From positions 1 through 33,498 of the forward strand of contig SUWE01000030.1 in assembly GCA_015061615.1 (NCBI GenBank): a DNA stretch of 33,498 bases, given 5' to 3'. This document shows positions 25,676-33,211 of the stretch, piece by piece. Under the pieces are notes generated by a model. The model was not told the DNA's origin. It was given only the letters and a program-made list of their open reading frames with translations, and made no database searches. Numbering within the stretch: position 1 is the first letter of the stretch; the number at the start of each line of letters is the position of its first letter. A program made the translations under genes and the position numbers. This DNA is from Lentisphaerota bacterium (GTDB lineage Bacteria; Verrucomicrobiota; Lentisphaeria; Victivallales; Victivallaceae).

Positions 25676-25704
25676 TTTTTATATAAAACTTTTATATCTG
25701 ACAA
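25676..25704 (-). promoter_or_regulatory. Promoter with embedded palindrome upstream of the LacI-type gene
   Basis: On the minus strand TTGTCA (25704-25699) is followed by TAAAAA after 17 bp or TATAAA after 15 bp. Between them a perfect inverted repeat, ATATAAAA-C-TTTTATAT (25681-25697), fills the spacer. It is a candidate operator for autoregulation, although it lacks the central CG usual for LacI-family sites. Confidence 0.35.
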
Positions 25705-25732
25705 AAATAAAAATAGCACCGTTTCCGGTGCT
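25702..25732 (-). terminator. Intrinsic terminator of the small-protein cassette
   Basis: Read leftward, AGCACCG-GAAA-CGGTGCT (25732-25715) makes a 7-bp stem with a GAAA tetraloop. A TATTTTTATTTTT tract follows. It lies 49 bp past the lipoprotein gene and before the LacI promoter. Confidence 0.7.
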
Positions 25733-25780
25733 TGTCAAGATGCAAATGGAATTTTTTTGAAAAATATTCTCACATTGATA

Positions 25781-25930
25781 TCACATTCCGTATGGATTGA
25801 ACTCCCATGATGCCGGAGAGTTCTGCGGAATGGCGCTGTATCCGTCGCGTTCAAGCTGGGTACAGCCGGCAAACAATAAAAATACCGCTGCTGATACAAC
25901 AACAGCGGTATAAAAGAATCTCTTTTTCAT
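25781..25930 (-). CDS. Small 49-residue lipoprotein
   Basis: The protein begins MKKRFFYTAV, has a hydrophobic stretch and a lipobox FAGC with Cys23 as the probable lipidated residue. The 26-residue mature tail contains GYSAIPQNSPASWEF. There is no convincing ribosome site, but the gene starts 10 bases after the stop of the previous small gene, so translational coupling is likely. A Pro/Trp-rich tail of this kind (IPxNxPxSWE) looks like something I have seen in other PVC small proteins, but I cannot name a family. It is last in the cassette, before a terminator. Role unknown; an envelope anchor or partner is inferred. Confidence 0.7.
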   Translation of the reverse strand: MKKRFFYTAVVVSAAVFLLFAGCTQLERDGYSAIPQNSPASWEFNPYGM

Positions 25931-25940
25931 CTGAGCAGTT

Positions 25941-26060
25941 TCAGAAAAGAGTCTGAAAAAGACCGTAGGCGTTCATTTCAAGCACCTGAAAGGCAACGGC
26001 AGCGCCCGCCAGCAGGAGCGTGACAAGAATCATGATCATGAAAGATTTGTTTTCAAGCAT
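25941..26060 (-). CDS. Small 39-residue single-pass membrane protein
   Basis: This protein starts MLENKSF, has one membrane span (about 8-24, MIMILVTLLLAGAAVAF) and ends EMNAYGLFQTLF. GAGG lies nine bases before the ATG. It sits 20 bp after the coiled-coil membrane protein and 10 bp before the lipoprotein. The coding call rests on the ribosome site, the tight spacing and the clear membrane span. No family is recognised. It may be a subunit of a complex with its neighbours. Confidence 0.7.
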   Translation of the reverse strand: MLENKSFMIMILVTLLLAGAAVAFQVLEMNAYGLFQTLF

Positions 26061-26080
26061 CGTTCACACCCTCAGGTTAA

Positions 26081-27331
26081 TTACTTCTTTTCAGCCGGTT
26101 CAGCGCTCTTGACGGCGTTGAAGACCACCTCGTCACCGATCTTGATCTGGTCGATCTTGGAGACCGGGATATTGGCGGTGGACTGAAGTTCGTCAACATT
26201 GCTCAGGCTGATGGTGGCAATGAATTTACCTTCGCGGATAATGTTGTAGGAAAGTCCCGGTTCGATATCAGCATTGAGGACGATACTGTCGTTGCCGACC
26301 TTCTGGGTGACAGTACTCTTGTTTCCGAAGTTGATGACCACGTAACCGTAATCTTTATCAACAGAGAGAACTTTACCGGTCAGAGCAGTACGCACGTCAT
26401 CAGAACCGCGTTTCCAGACTTTCGGATCGGTATCAGCCGGGTCGATATTCAACACACGTTTGTAGTCGGCAATAACACCTTTGAGACGGGCGATCTCAGC
26501 ATTGTTTTTGGTGATGGTGTTTTTCTGATTGCTGACAGTATTCTGGGATCTCGCAAGCTCGGCTTGGGTGTTTTTGAGTTTGGAAGACATACTCACAACA
26601 CCTTTGGTAACCGCGGCGGGATTCTGTGCAGAGTAAGCGACATTGACTGTCTTGGAAATTTCTGCAAGTGCCTTGTTGGAGTTGTTGGTAGCGGTCTTGT
26701 AAGCCTCGACTTTGCTGTTGAGACGGGACAAATCAGGATTGACAAAAAGCGCATCGGCTTCCATCGCCACCCCGTGTTTGCGTGCAAGCTCAACGATCCT
26801 GGCGGCAAGATTTTTGCTGTTGGTCACAAATTTACCGGCGACGGTACGGACTTTGGCAACGGCTCCGGCATAACTGTTTTCGTTGGTGAAAGCTGCTTCG
26901 GAACCGGCATTGGCATTGACCGAATCGCCGATGGAAACAAGTGCTTTAGCCATCGTTTCGCACTGTCTGGTTCTGACATCAAGCTGTGCTTTGGTCTTCT
27001 TCTGAAGTGCGGTCATATCGGCAAGTTTCTGAGTAAGCTCATCATACTGTTTGACAAACTCTTCACTCTGTCTGGTGAGGTTCTTGAGTTTGCCGGCGAG
27101 CGCATCCTTGGAATATTTCTTGTGGGAAAGTTCATCGACTGTCAGTTTGGAGGCAAACTTGGAGTTGCCGCGCTGGTCGATGGTCGCCGCGCTGGTATGG
27201 ATGGCTTCGCTCATCTGATTCCAGCCGTCAACGAACTGGACCCGCTTCTCATAGAGGAAGTAGGAACAGACGGCGCTGACCAGTGCAAGCACCAGAACAA
27301 TAATACAGGCGATAGTGTTGAATGTTTTCAT
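26081..27331 (-). CDS. Membrane-anchored coiled-coil protein with C-terminal beta domain
   Basis: This 416-residue protein has one N-terminal membrane span (about 6-26). Helical, coiled-coil-rich regions follow at about 75-130 and 245-295. A C-terminal beta domain (about 315-405) contains GKVLSVDKDYGYVVINFG, then EPGLSYNIIREGKFIATISL and KIGDEVVF. That last part looks like the small beta-barrel repeated in PVC envelope proteins (a strand with INFG, then PG, then IGDEV). The bulk should lie in the periplasm. The start at 27331 fits AAAGGTGG eight bases upstream; the GTG at 27343 overlaps that site. It heads the cassette with the two small proteins. Function is unknown; a cell-envelope scaffold is inference. 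Confidence 0.8.
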   Translation of the reverse strand: MKTFNTIACIIVLVLALVSAVCSYFLYEKRVQFVDGWNQMSEAIHTSAATIDQRGNSKFASKLTVDELSHKKYSKDALAGKLKNLTRQSEEFVKQYDELTQKLADMTALQKKTKAQLDVRTRQCETMAKALVSIGDSVNANAGSEAAFTNENSYAGAVAKVRTVAGKFVTNSKNLAARIVELARKHGVAMEADALFVNPDLSRLNSKVEAYKTATNNSNKALAEISKTVNVAYSAQNPAAVTKGVVSMSSKLKNTQAELARSQNTVSNQKNTITKNNAEIARLKGVIADYKRVLNIDPADTDPKVWKRGSDDVRTALTGKVLSVDKDYGYVVINFGNKSTVTQKVGNDSIVLNADIEPGLSYNIIREGKFIATISLSNVDELQSTANIPVSKIDQIKIGDEVVFNAVKSAEPAEKK

Positions 27332-27402
27332 GTTTTGATCCACCTTTGCTTTTGTTATATCTTAAACTCTGAAAAAATTTACAAAATTAATGCACTCTAT
27401 GA

Positions 27403-27430
27403 AATTTAACACATAATCGGCAGTTGTCAA
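27403..27430 (-). promoter_or_regulatory. Promoter of the envelope cassette
   Basis: On the minus strand TTGACA (27430-27425) and TAAATT (27408-27403) are 16 bp apart. This leaves about 65 nt of leader. Confidence 0.45.
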
Positions 27431-27442
27431 ATCAATAATACG

Positions 27443-27460
27443 TTTTTTTTGCAAAAAAAA
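27443..27460. repeat. Perfect T8-GC-A8 palindrome
   Basis: Eight T, GC, eight A in the 141-bp gap between the DUF493 gene and the envelope cassette. It could help transcription end in either direction, but the stem is AT-only and weak. Confidence 0.5.
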
Positions 27461-27484
27461 GCTATTTTTTCTGAAAAATGCCTG

Positions 27485-27751
27485 TCAAAGGACAAACTTC
27501 ACCCCTTCTGCCTTGCTGAGCAGCTCTGCAATATGGTGCGCCTTATCCAGAGAAGGAACTTCGCAGGCGACCCGGAGCGCCTGATATTTGCCGCCGCCGG
27601 AAAGCCCGCCGGGAATGATTTCAAAAACAGTATCTTCCGCTGCACCGATAAGAGTGACAGCTGCACGGCTCTTTTCCACTTCCGGAGCAATGGCGATAAC
27701 GCGGTACTCCCAGCGGCAGGGAAATTTTATTTCCGGATCTTTCTTATTCAC
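27485..27751 (-). CDS. DUF493 (YbeD-like) small protein
   Basis: This 88-residue protein matches the DUF493/YbeD ACT-like fold: FPCRWEYRVI near the start, GGKYQALRVACEVPSL in the middle, and the closing segment HHIAELLSKAEGVKFVL that ends in the family's typical VxxVL-like tail. It starts with GTG, whose bases overlap the stop of the cysteine desulfurase gene (GTGA), with GGGAGGAG upstream. This marks strict translational coupling. In E. coli ybeD lies beside lipoate genes. Here the link to a cysteine desulfurase suggests a role around sulfur or cofactor metabolism, but the family's function is not established. Confidence 0.8.
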   Translation of the reverse strand: MNKKDPEIKFPCRWEYRVIAIAPEVEKSRAAVTLIGAAEDTVFEIIPGGLSGGGKYQALRVACEVPSLDKAHHIAELLSKAEGVKFVL

Positions 27752-28938
27752 TGTTTCTCCTCCCAGTAAGGTGATATTTCGCGGAGACGGGCAATGATCG
27801 GCGGAAGTTTTTCCGCAACGAAATCAAGTTCTTCCTTATTATTATAACGCGAGAGACTGAAACGGATAGTTCCGTGAGCAGCGCTGTACGGTATGCACAT
27901 CGCCCGCAAAACGTGCGAAGGTTCAAGACTTCCGGTGGTACACGCCGAACCGCTGCTGGCACAGATGCCGAAAACATCCAGCAGCATCAGGATACTTTCA
28001 CCTTCGATACACTCGAAACTGACGGAACTGGTTCCGGGCAGACGGTGTTCCAAATCGCCGTTGATACGGATGCGGGGAATGGTTTTGAGAAGTTTCTGCT
28101 CAAACTCATCGCGCAACCCCGAAAGGTAACGGTACTCCTCATCAAGACTCTTTTCCGCGATCTCGCACGCCTTGCCCAGACCGATGACGGAGGTGACGTT
28201 TTCCGTACCGCCGCGCCGTCCGCGCTCCTGATGACCGCCGAAAATCAGCGGAGTAAAGAGAATGCCCCGGCGGACATAGAGCGCTCCGACACCTTTGGGC
28301 GCATGGAGTTTGTGACCGGAAATGGAAAGGAAGTCGATATTGCATTCATCAACGTCTATTTTGACTTTTCCCGCCGCCTGAACTGCATCACTGTGGAAAT
28401 AGGCTCCGGCTTCGTGGGCAATGGCAGCGATATCTTTGACCGGGAAAAGCGTTCCGGTCTCATTGTTGCCCCACATGGCAGAGACGATGGCAGTATCGGA
28501 ATCGACCGCTTTTTTCAAAGCCTCCATATCCAGTCTGCCCTGTCCGTCAACGCCGATAAGTTCAACCTGATAACCCTTGCGGACAAGTTCTTCGCAGAAA
28601 TGCAGCACCGCCGGATGCTCGACCGCAGTGGTGACGATCTTCTTCCGCTCCGGCTTCGCCTGCAAAGCGGCATTGATCGCGGCATTGTCACTTTCCGTAC
28701 CGCAGCTGGTGAAGATGATCTCAGCGGCATTGCCATCTTTGTCGCGGTAAGATGCCCCGATAAGCGAAGCCACCTGACGGCGGGCATTTTCGATATCCGC
28801 CGCCACACTGCCGCCGAAGCGGTGGATACTGGAGGGGTTGCCGTATCTTTCGCAGAAATAAGGCTTCATCGCCTCAAAAACTTCCGGAGCGACCGCAGTG
28901 GTCGCATTATTGTCAAGATAGATGATTTTATTTTCCAT
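27748..28938 (-). CDS. Cysteine desulfurase (NifS/IscS-like)
   Basis: This 396-residue PLP enzyme takes sulfur from cysteine, giving alanine and an enzyme persulfide for Fe-S clusters or thiolated cofactors. Visible features are YLDNNATT (7-14), NPSSIHRFG (34-42), His108 stacking on PLP, Asp184, the PLP Lys210 in SGHKLHAPKG, and the catalytic Cys333 in the flexible loop ASSGSACTTGSLEPSHVL. The long loop puts it with NifS/IscS rather than SufS. The ATG is preceded by AGG. It is first in its operon, overlapping the DUF493 gene by four bases. No iscU or other assembly genes are present here. Confidence 0.95.
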   Translation of the reverse strand: MENKIIYLDNNATTAVAPEVFEAMKPYFCERYGNPSSIHRFGGSVAADIENARRQVASLIGASYRDKDGNAAEIIFTSCGTESDNAAINAALQAKPERKKIVTTAVEHPAVLHFCEELVRKGYQVELIGVDGQGRLDMEALKKAVDSDTAIVSAMWGNNETGTLFPVKDIAAIAHEAGAYFHSDAVQAAGKVKIDVDECNIDFLSISGHKLHAPKGVGALYVRRGILFTPLIFGGHQERGRRGGTENVTSVIGLGKACEIAEKSLDEEYRYLSGLRDEFEQKLLKTIPRIRINGDLEHRLPGTSSVSFECIEGESILMLLDVFGICASSGSACTTGSLEPSHVLRAMCIPYSAAHGTIRFSLSRYNNKEELDFVAEKLPPIIARLREISPYWEEKQ

Positions 28939-28978
28939 ACTTATATACCTGTTGAACGCGGTTATAAAAACATTATGT

Positions 28979-29007
28979 AATATACCATCTCAAGCACCAA
29001 AAAGCAA
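28979..29007 (-). promoter_or_regulatory. Promoter of the cysteine desulfurase gene
   Basis: On the minus strand TTGCTT (29007-29002), 17 bp, TATATT (28984-28979). The transcript would begin about 35 bases before the ATG. Confidence 0.55.
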
Positions 29008-29455
29008 GACTGGATTGAAATTTTTTATTTAACCGTTCCAAACGCCGGAAAACAGGGATCCGACTTTGTAATTCACACCTGTAAATAACTTGTTAATAAC
29101 TTAATGGCGGAATCGGAAAATTCTGCGCAAATCGCGGATATTCTGCGGGGTTGCCGAAGTTAGAAATTTATAATACGCTTCCGTACAATTCTAATTGTGC
29201 ATATTTAGCAAAAAAATTGAATAAGGACCCCTGATTATCTACTTTTGAAGGTATTTTTTCAGGTAAAATCTGCAACTCATTGATATAACGCTGAGGTTTG
29301 AAAAATTCTGAAAACCGGAAAAAAAACGGCAGATTTTTTCACAAAAAATTTTCTGTTTTTTTTCTTTCTCTGTAACTTCAGATTTTTATGGGGAGTTAAA
29401 GCATTTTAGATTGTTCACAAGATATCTCCCCCCCCTCAGTCACTCAAACATGCAC
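29008..29455. other. AT-rich gap at transcription divergence; candidate replication origin (oriC)
   Basis: No gene is visible. Sites one base away from the DnaA box TTATNCACA or its complement are TAATTCACA (29069-29077), TGTAAATAA (29080-29088), TGTTAATAA (29091-29099), TTTTTCACA (29335-29343) and TTGTTCACA (29411-29419). Very AT-rich runs lie around 29160-29230 and 29300-29400, with a palindrome ACAATTCTAATTGT at 29185-29198. Genes on both sides point away from it and dnaA is adjacent. One-mismatch sites are easy to find in AT-rich DNA, so this is a candidate only. Confidence 0.45.
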
Positions 29456-29484
29456 TTGCAAAAAAGCATCAAAGGGCATATATT
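29456..29484 (+). promoter_or_regulatory. Promoter of dnaA
   Basis: TTGCAA (29456-29461), 17 bp, TATATT (29479-29484). The start of transcription, near 29491, falls after the in-frame ATG at 29485, so that ATG cannot be used from this promoter. It leaves about 170 nt of leader before the ATG at 29659. Confidence 0.6.
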
Positions 29485-29506
29485 ATGAACAGTGACAAAC
29501 CGCAGT

Positions 29507-29528
29507 GTTCCGGAGATGAAAACGGAAC
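29507..29528 (+). promoter_or_regulatory. Hairpin in the dnaA leader
   Basis: GTTCCG (29507-29512) pairs with CGGAAC (29523-29528) around GAGATGAAAA. The 13-mer GGAGATGAAAACG here (29512-29524) also occurs in the fhs leader (16274-16286). Regulation is not shown. Confidence 0.35.
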
Positions 29529-29658
29529 ATACAAGTCCAGCCGGCAGCCGGGTCTGGTCGCCGGAGTTTTTCGGAATTTTTTAAGAGCGGCATTTTTGAA
29601 GAGAGAGTGCCGCAGGGGCTTTTCCGCCCTTCGTTTTTGTAAGGATTTGGAGTATAAA

Positions 29659-31059
29659 ATGTTGAAGTCAGGGACATTCAGAGCGCAGGAGGTGTGGAAC
29701 CTCGCTGTCTGCGCTTTGAAAACACAGAGCGATGCCCTCTACCGCCAGTGGTTCTCGAAGATGACCGCTGTCGATATCGAGGACGATCTGCTCATCGTCG
29801 GTGTTCCCAATGACTTTTTCATGGATATGGTCCGCGACCAGTACAGCGATCTCATCCAGAATGCCTTGAACGATATCAACGGCAAAGCGTACCGTTTTGA
29901 GCTGCGTTCCGGATATCTTCCGCCGGAGCAGCCGGAGCCGGAAAAAAAACAAACCGCTCCGGCAAAGGCGAAAGCGGCTCCGGCATCCGCAGTTCCGGGC
30001 AATGCTCCTGCGGCAGAAGGAGCGAACCGCCGCAATCAGCTCTACACCTTCGACAACTTCATCTGCGGCAACTGCAACCGTCACGCCTTTGCAATGGCGC
30101 GCAGTGCCGCTGAAGCTCCGGGCGAGTGCTACAATCCGCTCTTTATCTACGGTACCAACGGGATCGGCAAGACCCATCTGCTTCAGGCGATCGCCGGAAA
30201 GATCTCTGCTGAACGTCCCGACCTGACCATCCGCAGTGTCACCTGCTATGAGATGCTCAATGACTACTACGATATGCTGACCCGTCACGGCAACACCGCA
30301 GAGTTCCGCGCCGGGATGAAGGATGTCGATGTACTGCTTATCGACGATATCCATCTTCTTGAAAAGAAAACCGCTTTGCAGGAGGAGTTTTTCAATATCT
30401 TCAATCTGCTTTACAACAGCGGCAAACAGATAGTCCTCACCTGCGACCGTCAGCCGTGCGAACTTGAACGTATCGACAAACGTCTCACCAGCCGTTTTGA
30501 ACAGGGGATGATCTGTCAGGTGGGTATGCCGGAGTATGAGCAGAGAGTGGTGATCTTGCGCATGTGGCGCCAGTCGCATATAACTTCGGTATCGCTTTCC
30601 GACGAACTGCTTGATTTTCTTGCGGAAAATATCACCAGTTCGGTGCGCAGACTCAAAGGGTGCTTCCTCAGATTGTCCGCTTATGCGGAAATGAGCGGGA
30701 CCGATGACATATCCATTTCGCAGGCGGAAGAACTGCTCCACGCCCAGCTGACTGCTGAAAGTCAGGCACGCGATATCCGTCCGGAAGCGATCCAGCAGCT
30801 TGTTGCCAATCACTTCGGCATCACCTTGAACGATATGCTCGGCAAGTGCCGTTCCCGCCAGATCGCCGATCCGCGGATGGTGGCGATGTATCTGTGCAGA
30901 AAGCTCACCCGCCTTTCCAGCAACGAAGTCGGCGAACTTTTCGGACGCACCCATGCCAATGTACTGCATGCGGAAAAGTGCATTCCGGAAAAGTGTGAAT
31001 CCGACGCACTCCTGCGCCGCAGTATCAATCAGCTTGAGCGCCAGCTTCAGAAACATTGA
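29659..31059 (+). CDS. dnaA: Chromosomal replication initiator protein DnaA
   Basis: This 466-residue protein is almost exactly the E. coli length. Domain I is at 1-82, a short Ala/Pro/Lys linker at about 85-125, and the AAA+ domain at about 127-350. The AAA+ domain has Walker A GTNGIGKT (165-172), Walker B LLIDD (226-230) and the arginine-finger segment RLTSRF (275-280). DNA-binding domain IV covers about 370-466. The start at 29659 follows GGAG; the 58 codons upstream lie in the leader and do not look like DnaA. The DNA-recognition segment reads FGRTHANVLHA (428-438) where most DnaA proteins have FGGRDHTTVLHA. It is one residue shorter, and the Asp and Thr that contact the DnaA box are replaced. 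It melts the origin together with ATP, and the likely origin is just upstream. Confidence 0.95.
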   Translation: MLKSGTFRAQEVWNLAVCALKTQSDALYRQWFSKMTAVDIEDDLLIVGVPNDFFMDMVRDQYSDLIQNALNDINGKAYRFELRSGYLPPEQPEPEKKQTAPAKAKAAPASAVPGNAPAAEGANRRNQLYTFDNFICGNCNRHAFAMARSAAEAPGECYNPLFIYGTNGIGKTHLLQAIAGKISAERPDLTIRSVTCYEMLNDYYDMLTRHGNTAEFRAGMKDVDVLLIDDIHLLEKKTALQEEFFNIFNLLYNSGKQIVLTCDRQPCELERIDKRLTSRFEQGMICQVGMPEYEQRVVILRMWRQSHITSVSLSDELLDFLAENITSSVRRLKGCFLRLSAYAEMSGTDDISISQAEELLHAQLTAESQARDIRPEAIQQLVANHFGITLNDMLGKCRSRQIADPRMVAMYLCRKLTRLSSNEVGELFGRTHANVLHAEKCIPEKCESDALLRRSINQLERQLQKH

Positions 31060-31098
31060 TACACTGCCGCTCCACATATAAATCAGCCCGATTTCTGC

Positions 31099-31127
31099 TT
31101 GCATTTATCCGGTAACGGGTATATATT
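31099..31127 (+). promoter_or_regulatory. Promoter of ribBA
   Basis: TTGCAT (31099-31104), 17 bp, TATATT (31122-31127), in the 106-bp gap after dnaA. The leader of about 32 nt is too short for an FMN riboswitch. Confidence 0.6.
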
Positions 31128-31165
31128 GTATCAAGGACGTGTTTATTTACTGAGGATATTTCACT

Positions 31166-32356
31166 ATGGATTTTGTTTTTGACTCCGTTGAATCGGCAAT
31201 CGAAGATATCAGAAACGGCAAACTCATCATCGTTACCGATGACGAAAACCGGGAAAATGAGGGAGATCTGGTCTGTGCGGCAAGTTTGATAACTCCCGAA
31301 AAGATCAACTTCATGATAACCCATGCCAGAGGACTGGTCTGCGCCCCCATCACCGAAGAAAGAGCGAAGGAGCTGGGAATATTGCGTCCGCCTTCGACCG
31401 ACCACTTCAAAACTGCATTCACTGAAAGCGTTGATGCGCTTACCGGTTCGACCGGAATCAGCGCCGCCGACCGCGCCAATACGGTAAAAACCCTGATCGA
31501 CCCGAAGTCGAAGAAAGAGGATTTCGGTATTCCGGGCCATATTTTCCCGATAGCCGCCCGTCCGGGTGGTGTTCTTCAGCGCACCGGTCACACCGAAGCG
31601 GCGGTAGATCTTGCCCGCCTTGCCGGATTGGCTCCGGCGGGTGTTATCTGTGAAATCACCAAAGACAACGGCGAAATGGCGCGTATGCCCGATCTGATGG
31701 AGTTCAAAAAGCTCCACGGTATCAAAATAATCACAATAGCCGATCTGGTGGCATACCGCAGAAAAACGGAACATCTGGTTTCGTGTGAAGAATCGGTGAA
31801 ACTGCCGACCGCATTCGGGGATTTCCAGATGTATCTGTACCGTTCCAAAACCGACAATGCCTCGCATCTGGCGCTGGTCTGCGGAGATGTGAAGGATAAG
31901 GAGTCGGTTCTGGTGCGGGTCCACAGTGAGTGCCTTACCGGTGATGTTTTCGGTTCCGCCCGCTGTGACTGCGGAGATCAGCTGCACACAGCAATGAAAA
32001 TGATCGCCGCCGAAGGATGCGGAGTTCTCGTCTACATGCGGCAGGAAGGCAGAGGGATCGGTCTTGAAAATAAACTCCACGCCTACAAACTTCAGGAAGA
32101 AGGTTACGATACAGTCGAAGCCAACGAAAAACTGGGATTCCCCGCCGACTTGAGAGAATACGGCATAGGAGCGCAGATCCTGCTTGATCTGGGAGTGAAA
32201 AGCATCCGTCTGCTGACCAACAATCCGGCGAAACTGGTCGGACTTGACGGCTACGGACTCAACATTGCCGAACGCGTCCCCATCGTGATCGAACCGGGGA
32301 AGGAAAACGAATTTTACATGCGCACAAAACAGGAGCGCATGGGACACCTTTTCTGA
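31166..32356 (+). CDS. ribBA: Bifunctional 3,4-DHBP synthase / GTP cyclohydrolase II
   Basis: This 396-residue fusion supplies both branches entering riboflavin synthesis. The N-terminal half (about 1-200) makes 3,4-dihydroxy-2-butanone 4-phosphate from ribulose 5-phosphate, with [10 protein letters not shown] (25-34) and [16 protein letters not shown] (139-154). The C-terminal half (about 205-396) opens GTP, with [20 protein letters not shown] holding zinc ligands Cys256, Cys267 and Cys269, and RQEGRGIGL (292-300). All key residues are present. GAGGA lies about ten bases before the ATG. No other rib genes are in view. The next gene starts within its stop codon (TGATG), so the two are coupled. 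Confidence 0.97.
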   Translation: MDFVFDSVESAIEDIRNGKLIIVTDDENRENEGDLVCAASLITPEKINFMITHARGLVCAPITEERAKELGILRPPSTDHFKTAFTESVDALTGSTGISAADRANTVKTLIDPKSKKEDFGIPGHIFPIAARPGGVLQRTGHTEAAVDLARLAGLAPAGVICEITKDNGEMARMPDLMEFKKLHGIKIITIADLVAYRRKTEHLVSCEESVKLPTAFGDFQMYLYRSKTDNASHLALVCGDVKDKESVLVRVHSECLTGDVFGSARCDCGDQLHTAMKMIAAEGCGVLVYMRQEGRGIGLENKLHAYKLQEEGYDTVEANEKLGFPADLREYGIGAQILLDLGVKSIRLLTNNPAKLVGLDGYGLNIAERVPIVIEPGKENEFYMRTKQERMGHLF

Positions 32357-33195
32357 TGAAAAAGCTGAATATCGCCCTCGTCGCCCCTTCCGGATGGTGC
32401 AGTAAAGATACCGTTCTGAAGGGAAAAACGTATCTGGAAAAACGCGGAGCGCAAGTAAGGGTGATGCCCCATATATCCACCCGTAATTCCCTTGCCCACC
32501 TTTCCGCATCGGATGAACTGCGGGCGGCAGATATCAATGCCGCCCTTGCCGATGAGAAGATAAACATGCTCTGGGCGGTACGCGGGGGTTGCGGAGCGTT
32601 GAGGATACTCGACCGCATAGATTGGGAACTTTTCCGCAAGCGCCAGCTCCCCTTTGCCGGATTCAGCGACATAACCGCGATACATTACGCCATGGCAAAG
32701 AAGGGAATAAACTCCTTTATTGCCGCGCCGATGATGAAATTTCTTGGAGAAGCGCCTGACGCATTGACAGAAAAATCCCTTGACGACGCATTAAAAAATG
32801 AGCCGCTGGAATTGGAACTTGAGGCGTTCAGAGCCGGAACGGTCATCAAAGCGGCTCCGCTGGCGGGCAATATAACAGTAGCCTGCGCGTTGTGCGGAAC
32901 AGAATATTTCCCTGACACCAAAGACAGATTGCTGATCCTTGAAGAAGTTGGTGAAGCGCCCTACCGTATAGAGCGTTCATTGACCCAGCTGCGGCTTGCC
33001 GGAGCATTTGAAAAGTGTGCGGGGGTCGTTTTCGGCAGTTTCACCTCCTGCGGAGAAAAAGCGGAGCAAGAGGCGGTTCTCAGAGATTTTGCCGGCAGTG
33101 TGCAATGCCCGGTCTTTCATGGATTACCCCACGGTCATGAGATGCCGTTTGTTTCCGTCAGCGGCGGGCAAAGGATTTCTGTACGGAGCATTTGA
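32356..33195 (+). CDS. S66-family LD-carboxypeptidase (LdcA/MccF-like)
   Basis: This 279-residue serine peptidase has the LdcA fold. LVAPSGW (8-14) opens the first domain. WAVRGGCGALRIL (73-85) and GFSDITAIH, with nucleophile Ser104, follow. Glu in LEEVGEAPYRIERSL (195-209) and His in GLPHGHEM (256-263) complete the triad. LdcA enzymes cut the terminal D-Ala from murein tetrapeptides during cell-wall recycling in the cytoplasm; MccF-type relatives inactivate microcin C-like compounds. No signal peptide is seen, which fits either. Its ATG overlaps the ribBA stop by one base. Confidence 0.88.
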   Translation: MKKLNIALVAPSGWCSKDTVLKGKTYLEKRGAQVRVMPHISTRNSLAHLSASDELRAADINAALADEKINMLWAVRGGCGALRILDRIDWELFRKRQLPFAGFSDITAIHYAMAKKGINSFIAAPMMKFLGEAPDALTEKSLDDALKNEPLELELEAFRAGTVIKAAPLAGNITVACALCGTEYFPDTKDRLLILEEVGEAPYRIERSLTQLRLAGAFEKCAGVVFGSFTSCGEKAEQEAVLRDFAGSVQCPVFHGLPHGHEMPFVSVSGGQRISVRSI

Positions 33196-33211
33196 GCTGC
33201 GCGGAGCGCCA

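Noticed and set aside
25715-25732. Inverted repeat AGCACCG/CGGTGCT as a LacI operator
   Set aside because: It has a GAAA loop and a T-rich tail in the direction of the upstream cassette, so a terminator explains it better.
29485-29658. 58-codon N-terminal extension of DnaA
   Set aside because: Its ATG directly follows the -10 box, so it would precede the transcript start; the residues do not resemble domain I, and GGAG sits before the ATG at 29659.
29668-31104. Minus-strand open frame of 478 codons
   Set aside because: It is antisense to dnaA, with no recognisable domain and no promoter.
31025-32509. Minus-strand open frame of 494 codons
   Set aside because: It is antisense to ribBA, whose catalytic residues are complete.
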